A stretch of DNA of 64,000 nt from positions 124,001-188,000 of the forward strand of contig CAZMZH010000003.1 of assembly GCA_964570665.1 (NCBI GenBank), in the 5' to 3' direction. The position numbers were made by a program, and so were the translations under genes. Positions 8,166 through 15,884 of the stretch are shown here, in pieces (the stretch's first letter is position 1; every line of letters begins with the position of its first letter). Source of the DNA: JAJDAT01 sp964570665 (GTDB lineage: Bacteria > Nitrospinota > Nitrospinia > Nitrospinales > JAJDAT01). The notes under the pieces are model-generated. The model saw nothing but the letters and a program-made list of their open reading frames with translations. It made no database searches and was not told the DNA's origin.

Positions 8166-9667
8166 TGAACCATCTCGTAAATTTTTTCCATATTGACATT
8201 GTTAGAAAATAAGTCGCATAAACGGTCCATTTGTCGGTCGCGAAATTTTTTATAATCAAAAGAAGCGCAATCTTGAGGCAATTTTCTTTTCTTGCATATA
8301 TGTTTTAGAAAGGCTTCTCTAATATCGTTGGAATCCAGAAAACCATGGATATAAGCGCCTAAAACTGTGCCATCCGCATTAGAAATTCCAAGTTCTGGGT
8401 TGGCATTCCCCTCGGAATTCAAAAATAAAGCAGGGTAGTCTCTCTGAATTTGCGATCGTCCCATATGGATTTCATAGCCTGACGTGTTTATTCCTCTTTT
8501 AAATATAGGGCTTTCGCAAGTTATTGGATTGGTTTGTCTGGTAATTTTCTCTTGTTGGATTTCCGTTTTCATTTTTAGCAGTCCTAAGCCATCGAATTTT
8601 TTTGCCGAACTTTCGATTCCAAGAGGATCTTCCAACAAATCGCCTAACATTTGAAATCCTGCGCAAATTCCAAGAATCAAAGAGCCTTCTTTATTGCAAG
8701 CAAGAATTTTTTTATCTAAACCTTGGTTCTTTAAAAACTCCATGTCTTCCAATACATTTTTACTTCCGGGAACTAGTATCAAGTCCGGGTCCTGGATTTG
8801 ATCCGGTCGCCAAACGTATCGAAGTAAAATTCCTGGGTTGTGCATTAATGGAGAAACATCTGTGAAGTTAGAAATTCTAGGAAGGCGAATTACGTCAATT
8901 TTGAGTTTGTCTTGAATACCGTTAATTTCTGTCGATATGCTTGGCAAGGGAACGCTGTCTTCCTCGTCAACATACAATTCTCTATCAAAAGGAATAACTC
9001 CTAGAACGGGTTTGTGAACCAAGTTTTCGAATTGAGTTAACCCTGGTTTTAATAAATCTAAATCTCCACGAAACTTATTGATCAAGAATCCTTTTACAAT
9101 ATTTTGTTCTTCGGAATCTAATAAGTCGTAAGTGCCTTTCATCCAAGCGAAAACGCCGCCTCGATCAATGTCTCCTACTATTAAAACTGGAGCGTTGGCC
9201 AATTTTGCCATACGCATATTTACGACATCATGTTGTTTTAGATTGATTTCTGCTGGACTTCCCGCTCCTTCTAGAATTATTAGATCGAACGATTGCCGCA
9301 ACGATTCAAACGCGGAGACGGCTTCTTTAAAGTAAGTTTCTTTATTTCGGTAATAATTTTTTGCGTCGGAGTTCGCAACAGGTCGACCCATTACGATTAC
9401 TTGAGATTGATTATCTGAAGAAGGTTTCAATAGGATTGGATTCATGGCGACAGACGGTTTTAAGCCACAGGCTTCGGCCTGGAATACTTGAGCGCGCCCC
9501 ATTTCTCCGCCATCTTCGGTTACAAATGAATTTAAGGACATGTTCTGGGCTTTGAAGGGAGCAACGCGTAAACCGTTTTTAAAGAAATGTCTGCAAAGGG
9601 CGGCGACAAGAACGCTTTTTCCAACGCCAGAACCTGTTCCCTGAATCATAAGTGTTTTAGCGGGCAT
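8159..9667 (-). CDS. cobQ: Cobyric acid synthase (glutamine-hydrolysing)
   Basis: A 502-residue amidotransferase (CbiP in Salmonella naming) that amidates the b, d, e and g carboxylates of adenosylcobyrinic acid a,c-diamide. The N-terminal P-loop-like ATPase half shows MIQGTGSGVGKSVLVAAL, KAQNMSLNSFV, EAGSPAEINL-type residues and DIDRGGVFA. The C-terminal glutamine amidotransferase half has ILGICAGFQMLG (nucleophile Cys) and GAYIHGFLD (catalytic His). Earlier corrin-ring steps are not encoded in this window, so cobyrinic acid diamide or cobyric acid must come from elsewhere in the genome or from salvage. It lies 14 bp after the btuC-like permease gene. Confidence 0.96.
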   Translation of the reverse strand: MPAKTLMIQGTGSGVGKSVLVAALCRHFFKNGLRVAPFKAQNMSLNSFVTEDGGEMGRAQVFQAEACGLKPSVAMNPILLKPSSDNQSQVIVMGRPVANSDAKNYYRNKETYFKEAVSAFESLRQSFDLIILEGAGSPAEINLKQHDVVNMRMAKLANAPVLIVGDIDRGGVFAWMKGTYDLLDSEEQNIVKGFLINKFRGDLDLLKPGLTQFENLVHKPVLGVIPFDRELYVDEEDSVPLPSISTEINGIQDKLKIDVIRLPRISNFTDVSPLMHNPGILLRYVWRPDQIQDPDLILVPGSKNVLEDMEFLKNQGLDKKILACNKEGSLILGICAGFQMLGDLLEDPLGIESSAKKFDGLGLLKMKTEIQQEKITRQTNPITCESPIFKRGINTSGYEIHMGRSQIQRDYPALFLNSEGNANPELGISNADGTVLGAYIHGFLDSNDIREAFLKHICKKRKLPQDCASFDYKKFRDRQMDRLCDLFSNNVNMEKIYEMVQC

Positions 9668-9681
9668 TTATTAATTCTCTT

Positions 9682-10689
9682 TTAAAGCTTCTTCCGAAGT
9701 AACCATACAAAAAATGGCCCGCCCAGCATGGCGGTAATAATGCCAACTGGAATTTCTGCGGGAGCGATGATCGTTCGAGCAAACGTATCGCAGATTATCA
9801 AAAAAGCCGCTCCAAAAAACATTGAGGCGGGTATTAAAATCCGATTATCGGGACCAACTATTAATCGAACGATATGCGGAACAATTAATCCGAGAAAAGT
9901 AATAGGACCGCAAACAGAGACGACAGCTCCAGTAATTAGAGAAGCGCAAATAAAGCCGACTCTTTGAACAATAATAACGTCAACTCCTCGGCTTTGAGCC
10001 GACTCTATTCCTGAACTCAGTAGGTTTAGATCTCGGCTAAAATAAATTAAGCAGGCGATACCGATGAAAACGAAAGGAGATATGCATAATAACGTTGAAT
10101 AATCTGTTATGTCTAAACCGCCCATTAACCATCGAACAATCTGAAACGATTGAGAAATGTCCGATAGATAATGAATGAACATGACCAAAGCGGCGAAGAA
10201 AAAATTTACAGTTACTCCAGCCAAAATCATTACGGGAGCTGGGAGTTCTCCTCGACGATTGGGAACGATACCAAAAACAAGGGCAATAGCCAGTAAACTT
10301 CCAAAAAAAGCGGCAATTGGAACTAGAGAAAATCCTGTAGCCGAAACGCCCAAAAAGCGGATGGCAATTACAGCGCCTAAAGAAGCTCCGCTAGATACTC
10401 CTAATGTGAAGGGAGCCGCTAAATCGTTTCGTAATAAGGCTTGAAAGACGGCGCCAGCCACAGCTAAACCCGCTCCTGCAATAGAAGCAAGAAGGATGCG
10501 AGGTAATCGAGCCAAGAAAAAAATTTCCGCATCTACGTTTCTTGACGCTAAGTTTTCTCCAAATAAGGCATTAACTAAGTCGATATTGACGGGGCCAATC
10601 ATAGGGGCCAAAATCAATGTCGTTAAAAAAAACGCAAAAAATAAGCCTAATGAAATAAAAAATTTCTTCCCTGTAGATTCTAGATGCAT
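9682..10689 (-). CDS. btuC: ABC transporter permease, BtuC/FecCD family (corrinoid importer)
   Basis: A 335-residue permease with about ten hydrophobic helices and the family's signatures: LPRILLASIAGAGLAVAGAVFQALLR-type region near residue 65, APFTLGVSSGASLGA, and the late CGPITFLGLIVPHIVR with FARTIIAPAEIPVGI. The frame extends one codon to a TTG at 10692, but the ATG at 10689 overlaps the btuD stop (TGATG) and is preferred. BtuC-like permeases serve B12, haem or siderophores; location among cob genes argues for corrinoids. Confidence 0.9.
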   Translation of the reverse strand: MHLESTGKKFFISLGLFFAFFLTTLILAPMIGPVNIDLVNALFGENLASRNVDAEIFFLARLPRILLASIAGAGLAVAGAVFQALLRNDLAAPFTLGVSSGASLGAVIAIRFLGVSATGFSLVPIAAFFGSLLAIALVFGIVPNRRGELPAPVMILAGVTVNFFFAALVMFIHYLSDISQSFQIVRWLMGGLDITDYSTLLCISPFVFIGIACLIYFSRDLNLLSSGIESAQSRGVDVIIVQRVGFICASLITGAVVSVCGPITFLGLIVPHIVRLIVGPDNRILIPASMFFGAAFLIICDTFARTIIAPAEIPVGIITAMLGGPFFVWLLRKKL

Positions 10690-11519
10690 CAATTATTTTT
10701 GGTTCGAGGAAGAACTATTAGGGAACCGTCTTCTTCGTCTGTAAGGGTTTTAATTTGTGTTTCGTAAACCGATTCGATGATCGATTTTTCTAAAATACTA
10801 TTTGGAGAACCTTCGCGAACGATTTGCCCTTCTTTTAATAAAAGTAATCGCGAACAATATTTTGAAGCTAAGTTTAGATCGTGGAGAGCGATTATTACCG
10901 TAACGGAGTGTTTTTGATTTAGAACTCGAAGAATTTCAAGAATTTCAATCTGATATTTTATATCTAGAAATGAAATTGGTTCGTCTAAGATTAAAGTTTC
11001 TGGTTTTTGCGCTAACGCGCTTGCAATTAAGATTCTTTGTTTTTCTCCGCCACTAATTTCGGTAAACCTTTTTCCAAAAAGAAATTTCGTTCCGGTCAAT
11101 TCCATGGCTTCAGAAGCAATTTCTAGATCTTCTGCCGTTTCGAAATTAAACCCCGATTTATAAGGATACCTTCCCATTAAAACCACGTCTTGTGTCTTGA
11201 AAGGAAAAACCATACTGGCTTCTTGAGGAATCCATGCCGCTAATTTTGCAAAATCTTTTTTCTTATAATCATTGATGGCTTGTCTCCTGTAATAAAGTTC
11301 TCCTTTGGAGGGTTGAAGAATTCCTGCCGCCAACTTTAATAAAGTAGATTTTCCAGAACCGTTTGGGCCTATCGCTCCTATAAAATCTCCTTGTTGGATT
11401 TTAAATGAAGCGTCAATTACGGCTTTCTCTTCCTCGTGAATATAATAAAAAGAAACGTTATTAGACTCTAAAATCGAGGATTCTTCTTTTGGAAGATTAT
11501 TAGTCGCGCTATTCATCAT
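10689..11519 (-). CDS. btuD: ABC transporter ATP-binding protein, BtuD/FecE family
   Basis: A 276-residue ABC ATPase: Walker A GPNGSGKSTLLKL, Q-loop WIPQEASMVFPF, signature ISGGEKQRILIASAL, Walker B TLILDEPISFLD, and the H-loop IALHDLNLA. It energises import through the neighbouring BtuC-type permease. The start ATG overlaps the stop of the binding-protein gene as ATGA (4 bp), a typical coupled ABC operon. Substrate specificity (B12 rather than Fe-siderophore) is inferred from context. Confidence 0.9.
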   Translation of the reverse strand: MMNSATNNLPKEESSILESNNVSFYYIHEEEKAVIDASFKIQQGDFIGAIGPNGSGKSTLLKLAAGILQPSKGELYYRRQAINDYKKKDFAKLAAWIPQEASMVFPFKTQDVVLMGRYPYKSGFNFETAEDLEIASEAMELTGTKFLFGKRFTEISGGEKQRILIASALAQKPETLILDEPISFLDIKYQIEILEILRVLNQKHSVTVIIALHDLNLASKYCSRLLLLKEGQIVREGSPNSILEKSIIESVYETQIKTLTDEEDGSLIVLPRTKNN

Positions 11520-12403
11520 TGCGGATTAGAAGATTTCAAACTGGAAGAGTGAAGCGCTTGATAAAATTTTTCCACGATATTTACCAGGCGCGGTCCAGGA
11601 ATTAGGATGTAGTCTGCTGAAACTATATGTATGTTCCTATTTTGAACGGCGCGAACCGATCCTAAGACTCTCCATACATTTAAATTTGAAGAAAATTCCT
11701 TTTGGGTGATTTCACTATTAGGGCCGGCAATTATGATGGCTTCAGGAGAACGAGAAATAATAAACTCTCTTGATACTTTTGGATATTCTGAAAGAGTTGT
11801 ATCCAATACGTTTTCTCCGCCCGATAAAGTGAGTAGTTCGTCTAAGAAAGTTTTTTTCCCAACAGCGTATAAATCTCGTAGAGGGTCTTGACTATCTCCT
11901 AATATTAGAAGCGTCGACTTGGGTTTTACATTTTTAAGGCGGATCTGGTAGCTTTTTAGTTTAGATTTTATATCGGATATTAATTTTTCAGCTTCTTTTC
12001 CTCTTCCTATGGCATGTCCTATATCTTGGATCGATTGGTAAATTGATTTCAAATCTTGGAAAGAAGTTTCTATATATTTAATATTTAATTTTTTTGCAAG
12101 CTGTTTAACATTGGATTTTCCAGGTTGAAAAATTATCAGATCGGGTTTTAGAGCGATGATGGCTTCCGCGCTAGAATTCAACATGCCTCCAATTTTTGGT
12201 TTCTTTAAAGCTTCGTTAGGGTACGTGCAAAAATCGGTTACCGCCGCTACTTGATCTCCTGCTCCAATCGCAAATAATACTTCTGTTATAGAAGGAGATA
12301 GAGAAACGATTCTTTGCGCATCGGTGTTTTGTTTTGCTAATACGATGGTATTCCAATTGAGAAAGAGGAAAAGGAGCGCTAATAAAATTTTTTTGGATTT
12401 CAT
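11516..12403 (-). CDS. btuF: Periplasmic corrinoid-binding protein, BtuF-like
   Basis: A 295-residue class III substrate-binding protein. Residues 1-23 are a signal peptide (KKILLALLFLFLNWN region, cleavage near VLAKQ). The body has RIVSLSPSITEVLFAIGAGD, VTDFCTYPNEALKKPKIGG and ALKPDLIIFQPG, typical of BtuF/FhuD-like proteins. It lacks a lipobox, so it should be free in the periplasm. It is the first gene of the btuFDC set and starts 32 bp after an esterase gene. That gap is too short for a full cobalamin riboswitch. No outer-membrane receptor (BtuB) lies in the window. Confidence 0.88.
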   Translation of the reverse strand: MKSKKILLALLFLFLNWNTIVLAKQNTDAQRIVSLSPSITEVLFAIGAGDQVAAVTDFCTYPNEALKKPKIGGMLNSSAEAIIALKPDLIIFQPGKSNVKQLAKKLNIKYIETSFQDLKSIYQSIQDIGHAIGRGKEAEKLISDIKSKLKSYQIRLKNVKPKSTLLILGDSQDPLRDLYAVGKKTFLDELLTLSGGENVLDTTLSEYPKVSREFIISRSPEAIIIAGPNSEITQKEFSSNLNVWRVLGSVRAVQNRNIHIVSADYILIPGPRLVNIVEKFYQALHSSSLKSSNPQ

Positions 12404-12435
12404 ATATCTATATTGATTCCATTAATTGGTAGAAA

Positions 12436-13092
12436 CTAGTTTCCAAAGTACTGATTGATCTCTAATAAATTTTCTTGGGTAATTTCATGCCCTTGGGGCG
12501 TTTCCTTAATTTGAGCCCGATGCCCCATTTGGTTAATTTCTTCCAAAGCGTGTTCAGCTAGAAAGGAAGGAACAACCTCGTCGTTTGCTCCAAAAATACC
12601 AAGAATGGGGACTGGAGTAGTTGGTTTAGGGGCTTCACTTGGCAATTCAGGTAAAAAACCGCAAACGGATGCGGCTTTATGGATAGAGTGAGAGCCAAAT
12701 AATGTAGCGACTAAAACAGCTGCCGCTCCTTGAGAAAATCCCCAAGCAAAGGTATCAATCGACGCGTCTTTATATTTTCCCTTAACGTATTTCTTGGCAT
12801 GGTCAAAAATTGTATTTGTAAACGGTATAAACGATTCGACAGTTTCTTTTTGTTTTGGGCCGTCCTTCCACCAACTCCAAAGTCCATTGTCGACGTCAAT
12901 AGGAGCTTCTGGAAAAACTAGAATCGAGTTTGGAATGGTCAATTGGTTGCCATGAATCAACATGTTTTCTGGCGTTGATTCGGCTCCATGAAATCCAAGA
13001 ACAATCCGGATTGGAATATTTGAATCGAGATCTTGTTCTCCTAAAATAACTTTTTTATCGTTCCAAATTTTATTAGAAAAATTTAAAGACAT
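12436..13092 (-). CDS. Alpha/beta hydrolase, phospholipase/carboxylesterase-like
   Basis: A 218-residue single-domain alpha/beta hydrolase without a signal peptide, so probably cytoplasmic. The nucleophile elbow is GFSQGAAAVL, the acid is in IFGANDEVVPSFL and the His is in TPQGHEIT. This layout matches the small carboxylesterase/lysophospholipase family (YpfH/EstB-like). VLGFHGAESTPENML supplies the oxyanion region. It lies between cca and btuF in the same direction with short gaps, but nothing points to a B12 role. The substrate is unknown. Confidence 0.82.
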   Translation of the reverse strand: MSLNFSNKIWNDKKVILGEQDLDSNIPIRIVLGFHGAESTPENMLIHGNQLTIPNSILVFPEAPIDVDNGLWSWWKDGPKQKETVESFIPFTNTIFDHAKKYVKGKYKDASIDTFAWGFSQGAAAVLVATLFGSHSIHKAASVCGFLPELPSEAPKPTTPVPILGIFGANDEVVPSFLAEHALEEINQMGHRAQIKETPQGHEITQENLLEINQYFGN

Positions 13093-13145
13093 GTTTAATA
13101 TCCTATTTTTATTAAATTCTTTCTGGAATATTTTGCTACTATTAA

Positions 13146-14471
13146 CTAAAAACTTTCGACCATACTCTTGACCATTTTTTTAGCTTCTTCTTTAGTTTTA
13201 ATGGTGCCCAAGACGCGTCCTTCTTCAATGTATTCTAAAATGGATTTAAAAATTGGAGAAGGCGGAAGCTTGAATTCATTCTGTAGGTCGTCCCCAGTTA
13301 ATAAGGATGGTTGTTCTTGAGCGGGGAGATAACGTCGCCGATAAAAATCAATTAAATTATGCGTTGCTCTAACAAAGCCTTCTCCTTCGACATTTTCCAG
13401 GTTTAAATGCGATTTAAAAGCTCCTGCCGCCAGATAAAGGCCAGGAATCAATTCAGTTTCCGCTTGTTTGACAAAACTGTAAATTTGAGAAAAGTCTGTG
13501 GACCAACCTGCAAAATCTAAATTGGAGGTTAATGCTTCGTCTGCCGTTTGAATTGTTTTTAAAATAAAACGAGAATCAGAATTGCTGAATCTTAAATTTT
13601 TCAAAAGCTCTTCGATTTTTTTGGTTTCAATAGAGTCTTCTTTTACTAAATGCCAAATTAAGCATGAAAGTTTTACAAGGGCTAAGGCGTCTTTTTCTAA
13701 ATAAACTCCGTCTTCTTTGAACCTGTCTGGGTATAATTTTTCTGGACAATTTAAAAAACGCTCGGTCTCCGTATAGACTTTTTGGGCGAATTTTAGAGAA
13801 ACATTGTTTTTAGCGTTTGGGATAAGAATTTTCAGTATGCCAGACTCCATCATCATAGCGACGGTTTTACTTGAGTTATATGAAGAAAGCGTTGTTCGCA
13901 ACTCGGGAGCTATTCGTTCTCCCGGAATTTGATTTAAACCCCCATTTTCTGCCTTTAGGCGATTAAGCGTGTTAGGTTCAATTTCAAAGTCTAATTGCGC
14001 GGCGAATCTGAATGCGCGTAAAACTCGCAGTGGATCTTCTATCAAAACGTTTCCAGGCAACACCCTTATAGTTTTATTTTTTAGATCTTCTTGACCTTTA
14101 AATGGATCAATAGGTGAAAAATCTCCTTTGTTGAAACTTTTTAAAGGAATTGCCATTGCGTTAATGGTCAAATCTCTACGGCCAAGATCTTCTTCAATCG
14201 AACCTCCTTGAAGAGAGGTGAAATCAAAGGTGGTTTGGTCGTTTGAAATAATCCTATAGGTTTCTCGTTTCGGAGTGTCGTCGAGCTTAACCAGAGGGAG
14301 ATTGTTGGTTTTGGAAAGTTGAGTTGCAATTTCAGTTGCATTAGCGCATGCAAAATCGTAATCGGCAAGAGTTCGGTTTAATAGTTTATCTCGAATAGTT
14401 CCTCCGACTAAGTAAACGGTATTGTTGTCGGCAAGAGTTATAATTTCTTTTAATAAAGCGGAAGTATCCAT
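13146..14471 (-). CDS. cca: CCA tRNA nucleotidyltransferase / poly(A) polymerase family
   Basis: A 441-residue class II nucleotidyltransferase. The head domain shows VYLVGGTIRDKLLNR and DYDFACA (the catalytic Asp pair), then GRRDLTINAMAIPL and the RNA-binding neck IEDPLRVLRAFRFAAQLDFEIE. The C-terminal helical part ends in a GDDLQNEFKLPPSP motif as in CCA-adding or A-adding enzymes. It most likely repairs or adds tRNA 3' CCA; consistent with this, the tRNA gene at 52664 does not encode CCA. A-adding or poly(A) activity cannot be separated from sequence alone. It is the first gene of the long minus-strand run. Confidence 0.9.
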   Translation of the reverse strand: MDTSALLKEIITLADNNTVYLVGGTIRDKLLNRTLADYDFACANATEIATQLSKTNNLPLVKLDDTPKRETYRIISNDQTTFDFTSLQGGSIEEDLGRRDLTINAMAIPLKSFNKGDFSPIDPFKGQEDLKNKTIRVLPGNVLIEDPLRVLRAFRFAAQLDFEIEPNTLNRLKAENGGLNQIPGERIAPELRTTLSSYNSSKTVAMMMESGILKILIPNAKNNVSLKFAQKVYTETERFLNCPEKLYPDRFKEDGVYLEKDALALVKLSCLIWHLVKEDSIETKKIEELLKNLRFSNSDSRFILKTIQTADEALTSNLDFAGWSTDFSQIYSFVKQAETELIPGLYLAAGAFKSHLNLENVEGEGFVRATHNLIDFYRRRYLPAQEQPSLLTGDDLQNEFKLPPSPIFKSILEYIEEGRVLGTIKTKEEAKKMVKSMVESF

Positions 14472-14588
14472 TTATTTAACAGTAAACCCAGAAAAAATTA
14501 TGAGGGAGGATTATCTCAAGAATTGATTTACGAAACCAACTTTAATAATTAAGAGTGCCTCTAATAATTGATATTAATACTGAATGCT

Positions 14589-14640
14589 ATTGCCTAGCCC
14601 TTTATTTTAAGGGCAGGGCGATTGGCAATTTTGATTTTTT
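14589..14640 (+). other. Nested hairpin followed by T-rich tract
   Basis: An outer stem ATTGCC/GGCAAT (14589-14594 with 14624-14629) encloses an inner stem GCCCTT/AAGGGC (14597-14602 with 14609-14614). A T-rich stretch follows on the plus strand. It looks like an intrinsic terminator or leader structure. It sits between two divergent genes (cca minus, tetR plus), where no plus-strand gene ends, so it may be an attenuator or belong to an unannotated RNA. Confidence 0.35.
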
Positions 14641-14726
14641 TGAAATCTCCTTATGTTATTGATTTTTATTAAGAAATAAAAGGGAAGATTATTTATGTTG
14701 ACGACAAAAGTAAATAGTATTAACAT

Positions 14727-14740
14727 ACCAACTAGTTGGT
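14727..14740. promoter_or_regulatory. Palindromic operator upstream of the TetR gene
   Basis: A perfect 14-bp palindrome, ACCAACTAGTTGGT, ends 15 bp before the tetR ATG. The same core returns in a longer palindrome at 15358-15383 before the next gene. Two copies flanking a TetR gene are the classic picture of autoregulation, so this is probably the TetR binding site. Binding is inferred. Confidence 0.75.
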
Positions 14741-14755
14741 TTTTCTGTGGGGACT

Positions 14756-15340
14756 ATGGATAAAAAAACAAAAATATTAGATTCGGCTCAAATCCTAATG
14801 CTGGAGAAGGGTTTTATCGCCTCTACGGTAGACGATATATGCGCTAAAGCGGGAGTTACCAAAGGGAGTTTTTTTTATTATTTCAAGGATAAGGAAGACT
14901 TAGGGAAAAGTGTTGCTCTTCATTTTGCTTGCTGCCAGCAAGAAATGATTCAAGAGGGTTGTTGTCCGCAAGACGAGCCAGACCCTTTAAAGCGTATTTA
15001 TAACCTTTTGGATTTAGTTTATGAATCTTCCAATGATCCAAAAAACAAAGGTTGTTTGATTGGTATATTTTCCCAGGAACTTTCGGAATCTCATCCGAAC
15101 ATTAGGAAAATTTGCGAAAAAATTTTTAACGGATTTATTGCGGAATTAAAAAAAGACTTTACCCAAGCTAAAGAAAAGTATGCGCCAAAAGCTTCTTTTA
15201 AGCCGGAAGAGCTTGCGGAGTATTTCTTGGCGACTATTCAAGGGTCGTTGATTTTGATGAGAGCCAAAAAAGATAATAAGGTGATTCAGCGTTCCGTTAA
15301 GCAATATAAAGAATATGTGAAAATACTATTTGGAAGGTAG
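14756..15340 (+). CDS. TetR-family transcriptional repressor, cysteine-rich
   Basis: A 194-residue regulator. The N-terminal TetR helix-turn-helix is clear: KILDSAQILMLEKGF, then TVDDICAKAGVTKGSFFYYF and KDKEDL. The ligand-binding half is helical with a TetR_C-like end. It has an unusual set of cysteines: Cys29 in the DNA-binding domain, Cys59-Cys60 and Cys69-Cys70-Pro just after it, and two more near 100 and 120. I chose the ATG at 14756 (preceded by GGGGAC) over an in-frame GTG at 14747. The palindrome at 14727-14740 lies in its leader and the longer copy follows its stop, so it probably represses itself and the next gene. The thiol pairs suggest sensing of metal, electrophile or oxidant; that is inference. 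Confidence 0.88.
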   Translation: MDKKTKILDSAQILMLEKGFIASTVDDICAKAGVTKGSFFYYFKDKEDLGKSVALHFACCQQEMIQEGCCPQDEPDPLKRIYNLLDLVYESSNDPKNKGCLIGIFSQELSESHPNIRKICEKIFNGFIAELKKDFTQAKEKYAPKASFKPEELAEYFLATIQGSLILMRAKKDNKVIQRSVKQYKEYVKILFGR

Positions 15341-15357
15341 CAAAAAAATTTAAGTAA

Positions 15358-15383
15358 ATAAATACCAACTAGTTGGTATTTAT
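15358..15383. promoter_or_regulatory. 26-bp perfect palindrome, likely TetR operator
   Basis: A perfect inverted repeat of 13+13 bp centred at 15370/15371, with core TACCAACTAGTTGGTA. It contains the 14-bp palindrome found before tetR. It lies 18 bp after the tetR stop and 82 bp before the ATG of the Cys-rich gene, a natural operator position for a separate promoter of that gene. Confidence 0.8.
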
Positions 15384-15464
15384 GGCAAAAGCAACGACTT
15401 CCTTTTGTCGATTTCGAGATCCAATCAAACGATCTCAAAAAACCTTTTTAAGGAGAGTTCCATT

Positions 15465-15785
15465 ATGTCTAGTTGCGAAACAGTTTCATCCCAAGGTCAA
15501 TGCGATAGTTCTGAGGAATGTTGTCCCGTGGAAAAATCATTAGAAGAACTGTGTTGCCCTGTAGAGACTTCGGCAAAAATGGGAAACAAGGCTTTTTTCC
15601 AAGCGATGCATGAAGTTCAAGTTGAGAGTTTGAAGGAAAAAATTAAGGGGGCTTGGGGCGATAAGATAGATCAAAAGTCCGACGCCATCGTCAAAGCTTT
15701 AGGAACCCACTGGCATTCAATGTTAGAGCAGGCAAAAGCGCAAAAAGAGTTGCGCGAAGAAATTCAAAAAATCTACTTTTCTTAG
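15465..15785 (+). CDS. Small Cys-rich protein of unknown function
   Basis: A 106-residue cytoplasmic protein. The ATG at 15465 has an AGGAG SD sequence (15451-15455), so the longer upstream frame from 15405 is not used. The N-terminal 35 residues hold six Cys: Cys4, Cys13, and two copies of the motif CCPVE (Cys19-Cys20 and Cys30-Cys31). The rest is a charged helical domain (SLKEKIKGAWGDKID, SMLEQAKAQKELREE) with a HWH triplet. I do not recognise a family. The CCPVE repeat resembles the CCPQ segment in the adjacent TetR, and the 26-bp palindrome precedes the gene. A metal- or thiol-handling role controlled by the TetR protein is plausible but unproven. Confidence 0.75.
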   Translation: MSSCETVSSQGQCDSSEECCPVEKSLEELCCPVETSAKMGNKAFFQAMHEVQVESLKEKIKGAWGDKIDQKSDAIVKALGTHWHSMLEQAKAQKELREEIQKIYFS

Positions 15786-15804
15786 TAATTAAATTGACGT
15801 CAAC

Positions 15805-15833
15805 CCGGCGGTCTCAGTTTTGTAGATCGCCGG
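15805..15833. terminator. GC-rich hairpin between convergent genes
   Basis: A 10-bp stem (CCGGCGGTCT with AGATCGCCGG, one G-T wobble) and a 9-base loop lie between the convergent stops at 15785 and 15885. No clear T-run follows, so it is a weak intrinsic terminator candidate. Confidence 0.4.
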
Positions 15834-15884
15834 CTCTCGTAAACTTATTCTAAAAGAATCAGAGGAGAAAATGCTTAGTTAAAA

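Noticed and set aside
12404..12435. Possible cobalamin riboswitch before btuF
   Set aside because: The gap is only 32 bp and no B12-box-like sequence was seen by eye there or upstream of the esterase.
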